In this document: piece after piece, positions 1 to 11,500 of the stretch
How positions within the stretch are numbered: position 1 is the stretch's first letter
Layout: each line of letters starts with the position of its first letter
From: Corallococcus interemptor
GTDB lineage: Bacteria; Myxococcota; Myxococcia; Myxococcales; Myxococcaceae
DNA: 33,356 nucleotides
NCBI RefSeq assembly: GCF_003668875.1
Contig: NZ_RAWM01000098.1
Location: 1-33,356 of the forward strand
Direction of reading: 5' to 3'
Position numbers and translations under genes: made by a program
Notes under the pieces: model-generated
Told to the model about the DNA's origin: nothing
Databases searched by the model: none
The model's input: only the letters and a program-made list of their open reading frames with translations

Positions 1-60
1 GGCCCGGGGAGGAGCGGCCGGATGAAGTCTTCGCGGCGCGGGGACGGTGAATCTGCTTAG
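1..60 (+). CDS. possible 3' end of an upstream gene, or a 12-codon upstream ORF
   Basis: Frame 1 is open from the first base to a TAG at 58-60, so this may be the last 19 codons of a gene cut by the window edge. Alternatively an ATG at 22 lies 7 bases after a strong ribosome-binding sequence (GGGGAGGAG, 6-14) and would give a free-standing 12-residue peptide rich in Ser, Arg and Gly. The sequence seen is too short to identify either way. The stop lies 174 bases before the secA start, and nothing distinctive was seen between them. Confidence 0.25.
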   Translation, partial: GPGRSGRMKSSRRGDGESA

Positions 61-234
61 GGGACATTGCGTGGACTCGGTTCCGCTTTACTCTGGGCCA
101 CCGCGCGCCGGGCGGCCAGCCGAGAGGAAGTTTCGGGGGGCGCGCGTGGTTTTGGTCTGGTTCTCCCTTACATCTCCTGGGAATTCCCTTCACTCGCCGC
201 GTTCCTTCGAGGATCCTCCGGCGAGAGAGCCAAC

Positions 235-3057
<2,823 letters not shown>

Positions 3058-3078
3058 GCGCCTGAAAGCCTGATGGAA

Positions 3079-3126
3079 GCGCCCTCCGGCGCGGTCGCCC
3101 TCCCTGGAAAGGGGAGCGGGGGCCGC
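3079..3126 (+). terminator. GC-rich hairpins after secA
   Basis: A perfect 5-bp stem with a 4-base loop lies at 3079-3092 (GCGCC-CTCC-GGCGC), 22 bases after the secA stop. It is followed by a second imperfect stem (3098-3116, CTCCC with GGGAG). Neither has a T-tract, which is common for terminators in high-GC genomes. Transcription termination is inferred only from position. Confidence 0.3.
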
Positions 3127-3183
3127 GCCGGTCGTCTTCCTGTCTGGCCGGCGGGAGGGGAGGGGAGCGGCCCCGGAACGCGC

Positions 3184-3408
3184 GGGGTGGGACACTGGGT
3201 GTGCCGAAGCTTGCGCCCCTCTTGAGCGTTCTGCTAAGGACGCCGCGCCCCGTTATGTAGAGGGGCCGGGCTTCACCGCCCGAGGCAGTCAGCAGCACCC
3301 ACTACTCACACGCGTGTCACCGGTCCCCGGTGCCCCTCCACGGTGGAAGGGCCAGGACTGGCAGCGGTCTCAACGCGCGTGGCGGAACAACCGGAAGGTA
3401 TACGCACC
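3184..3408 (+). promoter_or_regulatory. rpsB promoter and structured leader region
   Basis: This is the promoter-side part of the 351-base gap before rpsB. A -10-like TATGTA lies at 3254-3259 but without a convincing -35. Downstream are small perfect inverted repeats: CGGGC/GCCCG (3267-3282, 6-base loop), the palindrome ACACGCGTGT (3308-3317), CACCGG/CCGGTG (3318-3332, 3-base loop) and TCCAC-G-GTGGA (3337-3347). The ribosome-binding site GGAAGG (3393-3398) lies 10 bases before the rpsB ATG. If transcription starts just after 3259 the leader would be about 140 bases. S2 is known to repress its own rpsB-tsf mRNA in E. coli; an equivalent control here is inference. Confidence 0.3.
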
Positions 3409-4377
<969 letters not shown>

Positions 4378-4430
4378 CCGCCCGCGCTTCTCCGCTTCCC
4401 CAACGCGGTATCCGGAGTTCGGCCGGGCGG
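4378..4430 (+). other. inverted repeat immediately after rpsB
   Basis: CCGCCCG directly after the rpsB stop (4378-4384) is perfectly complementary to CGGGCGG at 4424-4430. An inner CTCCG (4390-4394) can pair with CGGAG (4413-4417). It has no T-tract. It could be an attenuator that lowers tsf relative to rpsB, or an RNA-stabilising stem; the sequence does not decide. No gene was seen in the rest of the 180-base rpsB-tsf spacer. Confidence 0.3.
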
Positions 4431-4557
4431 CACCTCTCAAGGCCCGCTGTCCGGCCGTCTCCATTTTCTACGTCCCTGGCGTCAGTACCCAGAAACCCAG
4501 TCCTCCGCCCCCGGCGCACGCCGCCAGGCTCGGAGCCGATGAAGAAAGAGATACGAC

Positions 4558-5211
4558 ATGGCTGAGATCACCGCCCAGATGGTGAAGGACCTCCGCGAGC
4601 GCACCAACGCGGGCATGATGGACTGCAAGAAGGCGCTGGCCGAGTCCGGTGGCGACTTCGAGAAGGCCGCCGAGTGGCTGCGCAAGAAGGGCATCTCCAA
4701 GGCCGAGGGCAAGGCCGGCCGCGTCGCCGCCGAAGGCATCGTGACCTCCTACATCCACGGCGGCCGCATCGGCGTCATCGTGGAGGTCAACTGCGAGACG
4801 GACTTCGTCGCCCGCAACCCGGACTTCCAGGACCTGGCGAAGGAAGTGGCGATGCAGATCGCCGCGGCCAACCCCAAGTTCGTCCGCCGCGAGGAGGTCC
4901 CCACCGAGGCGATGGACAAGGAGAAGGAGATCCAGCGCGAGCTGCTCAAGCAGCAGGGCAAGCCCGAGGCGATGCTGGAGAAGATCCTCGTGGGCAAGAT
5001 GGAGAAGTACTACGAGGGCGTCTGCCTGGTGGACCAGCTCTGGGTGAAGGACGACAAGAAGAAGGTCGGCGAGATGATCAACGAGCGCGCCGCCAAGATT
5101 GGCGAGAAGGTCTCCGTGCGCCGCTTCGTCCGCTACGAGGTGGGTGAGGGCATCGAGAAGAAGAAGGACGACCTGGCCGCCGAGGTCGCCAAGACGCTGG
5201 GCCAGGCCTAA
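4558..5211 (+). CDS. tsf: translation elongation factor Ts
   Basis: EF-Ts releases GDP from EF-Tu so that it can reload with GTP. The 217-residue protein has the N-terminal UBA-like helix bundle (VKDLRERTNAGMMDCKKAL, residues 9-27) and the signature TDFVARN at residues 81-87, which contacts EF-Tu. It is shorter than the roughly 283-residue E. coli protein, so it looks like the compact form with a reduced dimerisation region, which is common outside the gamma-proteobacteria. The ATG at 4558 is preceded by a purine-rich AGAAAGAGA. It lies downstream of rpsB in the usual order and is followed by a hairpin-bearing spacer before pyrH. Confidence 0.97.
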   Translation: MAEITAQMVKDLRERTNAGMMDCKKALAESGGDFEKAAEWLRKKGISKAEGKAGRVAAEGIVTSYIHGGRIGVIVEVNCETDFVARNPDFQDLAKEVAMQIAAANPKFVRREEVPTEAMDKEKEIQRELLKQQGKPEAMLEKILVGKMEKYYEGVCLVDQLWVKDDKKKVGEMINERAAKIGEKVSVRRFVRYEVGEGIEKKKDDLAAEVAKTLGQA

Positions 5212-5239
5212 GCGCCTCCCGCCGCACCGCAGCTCCCTC

Positions 5240-5297
5240 AGGGCCGCGTGCCTGGGGCTCTTCCTCACCCGGGGAAGGGCGCCGGGAACGCGGCCCT
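5240..5297 (+). terminator. long stem-loop between tsf and pyrH
   Basis: AGGGCCGCGT (5240-5249) is a perfect 10-base reverse complement of ACGCGGCCCT (5288-5297). Inside the 38-base loop a second stem can form, CTTCC (5259-5263) with GGAAG. The element lies 29 bases after the tsf stop and 115 bases before pyrH. It has only a weak T run after it. It may be a terminator of the rpsB-tsf unit or an attenuator for pyrH. The pairing is seen directly; the function is inferred. Confidence 0.4.
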
Positions 5298-5412
5298 TGG
5301 TATTCCAGGACCCGCTTTCTCCGCGTCCGTCCGCCCGGCATCTGACGGTGCGGCACGCGTCACGACTTCCGTCGTTGCCTGGGCGCGGGGCGGGGGATAG
5401 AAGCGGTCGCGT

Positions 5413-6156
5413 ATGTCCGAATCCACCTCTCCCTACAAGCGCATCCTCCTCAAACTGTCGGGCGAAGCCCTGATGGGCGAGGGGAAGTACGGCATCCACC
5501 CGCCCACCCTCACGCGCATCGCGGAGGAAGTGGCCGAGCTGTCGCGGACGGGCCTGGAGATCGCCCTCGTGATTGGCGGCGGCAACATCTTCCGCGGCGT
5601 CGCTGGCGCCACGGAGGGCATGGACCGCGCGAGCGCGGACTACATGGGCATGCTCGCCACCTGCATCAACTCCATGGCGCTGCAGGACGCGCTGGAGAAG
5701 CAGGGGCTGAAGACGCGCGTGCAGTCCGCCATCAAGATGGAGCAGATCGCCGAGCCCTACATCCGCCGGCGCGCCGTGCGGCACCTGGAGAAGGGCCGCG
5801 TCGTCATCTTCGCCGCGGGCACGGGCAACCCCTACTTCACCACGGACACGGCCGCGTCCCTGCGCGCGATGGAAATCAACGCGCAGGTCATCCTCAAGGC
5901 CACCAAGGTGGACGGCGTCTACAACGCGGACCCGAAGAAGGACCCGACCGCGAAGCGCTACCGGACGCTCACGTACATGGACGTCCTCAAGCAGAACCTC
6001 AACGTGATGGACTCCACGGCCATCTCGCTGTGCATGGACAACAAGCTGCCCATCATCGTGTTCGACCTGGGCACGCGCGGGAACATCCAGCGCGCCGTCA
6101 CGGGCCACGGCGAATTCGGCACGGTTGTCGGCGCGGCCGAGACGGTCTGGGCCTGA
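5413..6156 (+). CDS. pyrH: uridylate kinase (UMP kinase)
   Basis: PyrH phosphorylates UMP to UDP with ATP in the cytoplasm, the step between de novo UMP synthesis and the UTP/CTP pool. The 247-residue protein has the bacterial amino-acid-kinase fold signatures: [12 protein letters not shown] (residues 9-20), [10 protein letters not shown] (residues 53-62), the [13 protein letters not shown] segment (71-83), [13 protein letters not shown] and [13 protein letters not shown]. The length is normal. The start at 5413 is an ATG with only a weak purine run upstream (GGGGGATAG). It is placed between tsf and frr, the classic rpsB-tsf-pyrH-frr order, which links nucleotide supply to translation genes. 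A 48-base gap separates it from frr. Confidence 0.97.
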   Translation: MSESTSPYKRILLKLSGEALMGEGKYGIHPPTLTRIAEEVAELSRTGLEIALVIGGGNIFRGVAGATEGMDRASADYMGMLATCINSMALQDALEKQGLKTRVQSAIKMEQIAEPYIRRRAVRHLEKGRVVIFAAGTGNPYFTTDTAASLRAMEINAQVILKATKVDGVYNADPKKDPTAKRYRTLTYMDVLKQNLNVMDSTAISLCMDNKLPIIVFDLGTRGNIQRAVTGHGEFGTVVGAAETVWA

Positions 6157-6204
6157 AACCCCGAGCAGGACAGCGACCCACCCCATTTCTGGAGGAGACT
6201 CACA

Positions 6205-6759
6205 ATGGCTGACGCCGCCGCGGAACTGAAGACCCGTATCGACAAGGCACTGGACTCCCTCAAGCAGGACCTGTCCAAGGTGCGCACCGGCCGTGCGTCC
6301 ACCGCCATCCTGGATGGCATCAAGGTGGACCAGTACGGCAGCCCCACGCCCCTGGCCGGCGTGGCCAGCATCAACGCGCCGGAGCCCCGCCTCATCACCA
6401 TCAAGCCCTGGGACAAGAGTGTCCTGAAGGACATCGAGAAGGCTCTGCGCGAGGCCAACCTGGGCATCAACCCGATGAACGACGGTGAGATGATCCGCCT
6501 GCCGTTCCCGCCGCTCACCGAGGAGCGCCGCAAGGACATCGTGAAGCAGGTGAAGGCGCGGGGCGAGGAGTCCAAGGTCGCCATCCGCAACATCCGCCGC
6601 GACGCGAACGAGGCCCTCAAGGCTCAGCAGAAGGACAAGAAGATCACCGAGGACGACCTCAAGCGCCGCACCGAAGAGGTCCAGAAGACGACCGACGCCG
6701 GCATCAAGAAGGTGGACGAGATGCTCGCGGCGAAGGAGCAGGAAGTGATGAAGGTCTGA
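6205..6759 (+). CDS. frr: ribosome recycling factor
   Basis: RRF works with EF-G to split post-termination ribosomes. The 184-residue product is of family length. It shows the conserved KVRTGRAST segment (residues 25-33), the QYGSPTPL loop, INAPEPRLITIKPWDK in the second domain, and the long C-terminal helices with VAIRNIRRDANEALK. A strong ribosome-binding site (GGAGGAG) sits just upstream of the ATG at 6205. It is the last gene of the + strand translation block and converges with the frataxin gene across a hairpin. Confidence 0.97.
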   Translation: MADAAAELKTRIDKALDSLKQDLSKVRTGRASTAILDGIKVDQYGSPTPLAGVASINAPEPRLITIKPWDKSVLKDIEKALREANLGINPMNDGEMIRLPFPPLTEERRKDIVKQVKARGEESKVAIRNIRRDANEALKAQQKDKKITEDDLKRRTEEVQKTTDAGIKKVDEMLAAKEQEVMKV

Positions 6760-6771
6760 GGCAATCGCCTT

Positions 6772-6807
6772 GAGGCCGGGGGCTCGTGGCCAGGCGCCAC
6801 GGGCCTC
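6772..6807. terminator. bidirectional terminator between frr and cyaY
   Basis: The 69-base gap between two convergent genes holds a nested stem. GAGGCC (6772-6777) pairs with GGCCTC (6802-6807), and inside it CGTGGC (6785-6790) pairs with GCCACG (6796-6801) around a 5-base loop. A 7-base bulge separates the two helices. There is no T-tract on either side. The position between convergent stop codons makes termination in both directions likely. Confidence 0.5.
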
Positions 6808-6828
6808 CGCGGCCCGGCTCAGCCCTGC

Positions 6829-7158
6829 TCAAGCCGAGTAGGTGAGTGCTTCGCCGGTGAGGTGACGCACCACGCCGGACACGAAGGCGAACAGCTCCAG
6901 CCCCTTGCCCTTGTCGTCCTTCCAGGCGCGGGTGGCGTCGTCGTGGCTGAAGTGGATGCCCTGGCCCTGGCCGGCCACCCAGATCTGCCAGACGGCGCGC
7001 TGGGTGTTGATGATGCACTTCTCACCGGACGCGGCCGTGAGCGTCACCTTGTCACCGGTGGCTTCGGCTTCCAGCACGTCCGGGTCGAAGGTGTCCGCGG
7101 CCGCCAGGATGCGCTTGAACGCGGCGGCCACGAGCGAGTTGTAGCGGGCTTCGTCCAT
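6829..7158 (-). CDS. cyaY: frataxin / CyaY-family iron-binding protein
   Basis: Bacterial frataxin binds iron and modulates the IscS cysteine desulfurase during Fe-S cluster assembly in the cytoplasm. The 109-residue protein matches the family in length (E. coli 106) and in its core: the beta-strand segment CIINTQRAVWQIWVAG (residues 48-63) corresponds to the invariant I-N-x-Q-x-x-x-x-Q-[IVL]-W pattern. It is followed by the GIHF strand, WKDD, and a C-terminal helix. The N-terminal helix carries scattered acidic residues (D2, E3, D22, D25, D27, E30, E32), though fewer in a row than in E. coli. GGAAG lies 7 bases before the ATG. It starts 18 bases after the sixA stop and is probably cotranscribed with it. 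No isc or suf gene is nearby. Confidence 0.85.
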   Translation of the reverse strand: MDEARYNSLVAAAFKRILAAADTFDPDVLEAEATGDKVTLTAASGEKCIINTQRAVWQIWVAGQGQGIHFSHDDATRAWKDDKGKGLELFAFVSGVVRHLTGEALTYSA

Positions 7159-7176
7159 GGCCGCGCTTCCGTTACG

Positions 7177-7719
7177 TCACTGGATGACGTCGAGGACCTG
7201 CTGGCCGGGGGCGGCGTAGAACAGGAACTTCAGGTGCTGCGCCGGGGGGTTCTCCCCCTTCTCGCCGGGCACCTGGTCTTCCGTGCTGGTGGGCGTGTCC
7301 GGCCACTCCATGGCGATGACCGTGCCGGGGTTCACCGGCTTGGGGAAGGACTGCATCCCCAACAGGTGCGCCGCGAGCGCGCCCATGGAGGGCTGGTGGC
7401 CCACCAGGACGAGGTTCTCGTCGGAGTACTCCTTGAGCACGGGCTCCACCGCGCCCACCGGCATGTCCGGCAGCAGGCAGCGGTGCACGCGCAGGAGGCC
7501 TTCATGCTTCACGGAGTGGGAGAGGATCTGCGCCGTCTGCACCGTGCGCACCAGCGGGCTGGTGAGGATGAGGCTGATGGGCCCCATGCGCTCCGACAGC
7601 GACGCGAAATGCGCGGCGACATTCGTACGGGCCTTCGCGGTCAGCGCGCGCGCCTCGTCGCCGAGACCCTCGGGGATCTCTGCGTCCGCATCGCCGTGCC
7701 TTACCAGGAAAATCCTCAA
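7177..7719 (-). CDS. sixA: SixA-type phosphohistidine phosphatase (histidine phosphatase superfamily)
   Basis: The 180-residue protein starts MRIFLVRHGDADAE, with the RHG catalytic motif (His8 is the expected phospho-acceptor). It also has LILTSPLVRTVQTAQIL, which supplies the second arginine, and LVLVGHQPSMG, which supplies the second catalytic His. SixA proteins remove phosphate from phosphohistidine of phosphorelay or PTS proteins. The start codon is TTG, preceded at 4 bases by GGAGG on the minus strand. The C-terminus is somewhat longer than in E. coli (161 residues). It is the first gene of a two-gene unit with cyaY; the substrate cannot be told from the sequence. Confidence 0.85.
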   Translation of the reverse strand: MRIFLVRHGDADAEIPEGLGDEARALTAKARTNVAAHFASLSERMGPISLILTSPLVRTVQTAQILSHSVKHEGLLRVHRCLLPDMPVGAVEPVLKEYSDENLVLVGHQPSMGALAAHLLGMQSFPKPVNPGTVIAMEWPDTPTSTEDQVPGEKGENPPAQHLKFLFYAAPGQQVLDVIQ

Positions 7720-7750
7720 AGTCCCTCCACCGCTCGCGACAGGACCGCGG

Positions 7751-7780
7751 TTCGTACATGACCGTGGCCCGGTTGGTCAA
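7751..7780 (-). promoter_or_regulatory. candidate promoter of sixA-cyaY
   Basis: On the minus strand TTGACC (7780-7775) is separated by 18 bases from TACGAA (7756-7751). This would place the transcript start near 7744, about 25 bases before the TTG start codon of sixA. The match to a vegetative sigma-factor promoter is good at -35 and fair at -10. Confidence 0.35.
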
Positions 7781-7902
7781 AGGTAATGAATCGATTGTTC
7801 AGTGCCCGGAACAGCCTGCCCGTGGAGGGCGTTCGGGAACCGCCGTTCGCGGGGCCAGCCCGAGCATACACTGGGCACCCACTGGCGTTCACGGGAGGTG
7901 GC

Positions 7903-8583
7903 ATGCGCAAGTTGTTGGGGTTTCTGGCCGTGGTCCTGGCCCTTTCCGCCTGTCGCAAGGATGCGGCGGAAGGCTCGGAAGGGGGCGGTGACGCCAGGGA
8001 GCCGGTCGCCCGGCTGGAAGCCGGGGAGGCGGCGGAGGAGGCGTCCCCGTCCGGCCCCTACACCGTGACGAAGGCCAAGCTGGATGCGTACGTGGGCTAC
8101 CAGCGCAAGATGCTGGAGGTGTACGGGTCGCTGATGCGGGGCCTGCAGGACATGGGGCCGCTGATGGACGCGGGCACGCCCCAGGCGCTGGAGAAGGCGA
8201 AGAGCGGCCTGAAGCTGATTGAACGCAAGGCGCAGGCGGAATCCGACGCGCGCCAGGCGGCCGGGCTGTCCACGGACGAGGTCAACCGCATCGCGGAGGT
8301 CGTCACCGCCGTCATCAGCCAGCGGCAGATGGGGCGCACGCTCCAGTACGAGGAGGAGCTCAAGAAGCTGGAGGCGCTCCAGGCCCGCATGCCGGAGGAG
8401 CAGCAGAAGGAGCTGGCGCCGCAGGTGGACTCCATGCGCCGCCAGGTGGAGACCTTCCAGAAGCTCCCGGAGGCGCGCCAGGAGTTCGGCGACGCCAACG
8501 TGGACGTGGTGCTGACCCGCGAGACCGACCTGACGAAGAACTACCAGGACATGCTCAAGGCCTTCGCGGGCGTGCGGCGGTAG
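7903..8583 (+). CDS. lipoprotein of unknown function
   Basis: The 226-residue product begins MRKLLGFLAVVLALSAC, a clear lipoprotein signal with lipobox LSAC, so it is expected to be acylated at Cys17 and anchored in the cell envelope. After a short Gly/Ala/Glu-rich linker the mature part is mostly long amphipathic helix with many Lys, Glu, Gln and Arg residues (for example ALEKAKSGLKLIERKAQAES and EEELKKLEALQARMPEEQQK), so a helical bundle or coiled coil is likely. The frame is open 39 codons further upstream, but GGGAGGTGGC directly before the ATG at 7903 and the lipobox fix the start. A -10-like TACACT lies at 7867-7872. Its stop abuts the stop of the convergent flavoprotein gene. I do not recognise a family. 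Confidence 0.85.
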   Translation: MRKLLGFLAVVLALSACRKDAAEGSEGGGDAREPVARLEAGEAAEEASPSGPYTVTKAKLDAYVGYQRKMLEVYGSLMRGLQDMGPLMDAGTPQALEKAKSGLKLIERKAQAESDARQAAGLSTDEVNRIAEVVTAVISQRQMGRTLQYEEELKKLEALQARMPEEQQKELAPQVDSMRRQVETFQKLPEARQEFGDANVDVVLTRETDLTKNYQDMLKAFAGVRR

Positions 8584-11500
8584 CTATACGCGCTTGAGCC
8601 CGGGCGCCTTCTTGAGCAGCTGCGCGAGGAAGGCGTCCCCCTGCTTCTCCAGCACGGTGTTGCCGCGCAGTCGCTGGCCCAGGTTGACGAAGTCCACGTG
8701 GTCCAACCGCTGGTCCTGGTTGTAGCAGGAGAAGACCCACGTCTCCTTGCCGGTGGCGGGGTCCACGTGCCGCTGGAGGCACTGGGCGCAGATCTCCTTC
8801 ATCATGCACTGCATGGGGGAGTTGATGGACCCGATGGCCTCGTGGCCCGGCTTGAGGAACGGCTGGAGCACGCCGTGCCGCGCCTCCGCCACCGCGCGCA
8901 TCATCCGGTCCGAGCCGATGGCGATGACGCGGTCCACCTCGCTCAGGGAGATGACGGGCTCAACGCCCAGCCTGCCTTCCGCGTACGCCACCAGGGCCTG
9001 CACCACGTTGCCCCGGAAGGCCGCGTCCTGGGGGCGGCGCACGTCCAGCAGGTCGCCTGCGTCCACGGACCAGATGACCTGGTCCGTGCCGGCTTCGATT
9101 TCGTCCTGCTTGAACGCGTCCGCCTTCAGCCGGTAGCCCGCGAAGTACACCACGCGGCAGCCCGCCGCCTTGAGCGAGCGCGCGATGGAGAAGAGCACCG
9201 CGTTGCCCAGGCCGCCGCCCACCAGCACCACCGTCTCGTTGGGGGCAATCTCCGTGGGGGCGCCGGTGGGGCCCATCAGCACGACGGGCTCGCCGGGCTT
9301 GAGCGCGGCGCACAGGCGCGACGAGGAGCCCATCTCCAGCACGATGGTGCCCATCAGCCCCTGTTCCTTGTCCACCCACGCGCCCGTGAGGGCCAGGCCC
9401 TCCATGGTGAGGCGCACGCCGTCCACGAGGGGCGCGTTCCGCTCGAAGTTCTGGAGCCGGTAGAACTGGCCGGGGGAGAAGTGGCTGGCGGCGAAGGGCG
9501 CCTTCACCACCACCTCCACGATGGTCGGCGTGAGCCGGTTCACCTGGACGACGCGGGCGAGGAACGCCTCGTCCAGCTTCGCGAAGTGGGCGGCGCGCTG
9601 GGTGTCTCGCGCCTCCTGCGCGGCGGTGTCGCGGAAGTCCAGGCCCGCGACCTCCTTCGCGAACAGGCGCGCCACCTGCGGGTGGCCGTCCTTCGCGCTG
9701 GCCATGGCCTTCACCACGTTGCCCGCGTAGGCCGGGTGGTTGTCGCCGTAGAAGGACACGAAGCGGCCGCCCTGCTGGTAGGACGTGAAGAAGCCCACCT
9801 TCGCGTTGGGGTCCTCCTGCGCCTCCACGGGCTGGAGCGTGAAGCCGCTGCCGTCGTCCACCAGCTCGTGGCCCTGGAAGTACTCCTTCGCCGCGTCCAG
9901 CTGGAAGGTGCCCGGGTACTCCTTCTCGTAGGTGACGTTGGGGGACGTGCCCGCGGCCACGCAGACCGTCCTCGCGGGCAGCTCGAAGAACTGGCCGCTT
10001 CCCTTGAGCCTGCCGTCCACCGTCACCATGCGCTCGAAGCGGATGGCGCGCACCGCGCCGGTGTCATCCGGCAGCGCCTCCGTGGGGCTCATCCGCTCGA
10101 TGAAGCGGATGCCCTCCTCCAGGGCCTTGGACACCTCTTCGTGGTTGAGGCGGTAGGCAGGCGACTCGGTGAGGCCCCGGCGGTACACCAGACTCACGCC
10201 GCCCCAGGCGCGCACCAGGTGGATGAAGTCCGGGGCGCGGCCTTCGGCGTGTGCCTTCTGGCGCTCCGCCCGGACGGCGCGGCCGTGCGTGAGGAAGGTC
10301 TCGTAGGTGGCGCGCTCCTCCGCGTCCAGGCGCGCGAGGACGCTGTCCTCGCCCAGGTCCGCCACCAGCTTCTCGTGGCGCTCCAGCGTCTTCTCCACCT
10401 GCACCGGGTAGTACGCCATCAGCTCCGTGGCGGTGTCGATGCCGGTGAGTCCTCCGCCGATGACGATGGCCGGCAGCCGCACCTGGAGGTTCGCCAGCGC
10501 GTCGCGCTTGAAGGCGCCCGTGAGCTGCAGCGCCATCAGGAAGTCGGACGCCTTGCGGATGCCCCGGATGAGGTTGTTCTTCATCCCGATGAGGGTGGGG
10601 CGGCCCGCGCCCGCGGCGATGGCCACATGGTCGAAGCCCAGCGCCCACGCGTCCTCCACCGTCAGCGTGCCGCCGAAGCGGATGCCGCCGTGGATGCGCA
10701 GGCCCTCGCGCCGCGCGAGCGTCAGGTGGATGAGCGTGAGGAAGTTCTTGTCCCAGCGCACGGTGATTCCGTACTCGGACACGCCGCCGAAGCCCTCCAG
10801 CACGCGCTCGTCCAGCTCGCGCGTGAGCTCTCGCCAGTCGCGGATGGGCTGGAGCGCGTGGCCGTTGCGGCCCACGAGTTCGTCCGGGAACGGTTCAATC
10901 TTGAGGCCGTCCACGCCGGTGACGGCGAACCCTTCGTTGAGCAGGTAGTGCGCCAGCGTGTAGCCGGCGGGGCCCAGGCCCACCACCAGCACGTTGCGGC
11001 CCACGTAGGGCAGGGCGTACGGGCGCCGCGGGTTGAGCGGGTTCCAGCGCGTGAGCAGGCCGTAGATTTCAAAGCCCCACGGCAGGTCCAGCACGTCGGT
11101 AAGCGTGGCCGTCTCCGCCAGCGGGATGTTCACCGGCTCCTGCTTCTGGAAGATGCAGGCCTTCATGCAGTCGTTGCAGATGCGGTGGCCGGTGCCCGCG
11201 CACATGGGGTTGTCCAGCGTCACCATGGCCAGCGCGGCCACGGAGTCACCCTCGCGCTTGAGCGCGTGGGCTTCGGAGATGCGCTCGTCCAGCGGGCAGC
11301 CGGTGAGCGGGATGCCCAGGGGGTTCTTCTTGAACGAGTGCCCCTCCGCCACCGGGTCCTTCGCGGGGAAGCCCTTGCTGCACGAGTCCTTCTGCCGCTC
11401 GTGGCAGAGGACGCAGTAGTCCACCTCGTTCATCACGTCGCGAGGCGTGCCCCGGCGGTCGGTGAGCTTGAAGCCGTCGCGGTGGCGCAGGTGGTGCTCC

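Noticed and set aside
22-60. SecM-like arrest peptide upstream of secA
   Set aside because: The 12-codon frame has a good ribosome-binding site, but no signal sequence or arrest motif, and the frame is open to the window edge, so it may be the tail of another gene.
7790-7812. GTTCAG near 7795 as an SOS (LexA) box, and TGTTC-N8-GAACA as an operator
   Set aside because: Only part of what I remember of the myxobacterial LexA motif is matched and the 5-bp arms are too short to stand out.
8584-9600. PyrK for pyrimidine synthesis, suggested by pyrH nearby
   Set aside because: The PyrK-like part is fused to a GltD-like half, no pyrD is adjacent, and pyrH is in a separate + strand unit.
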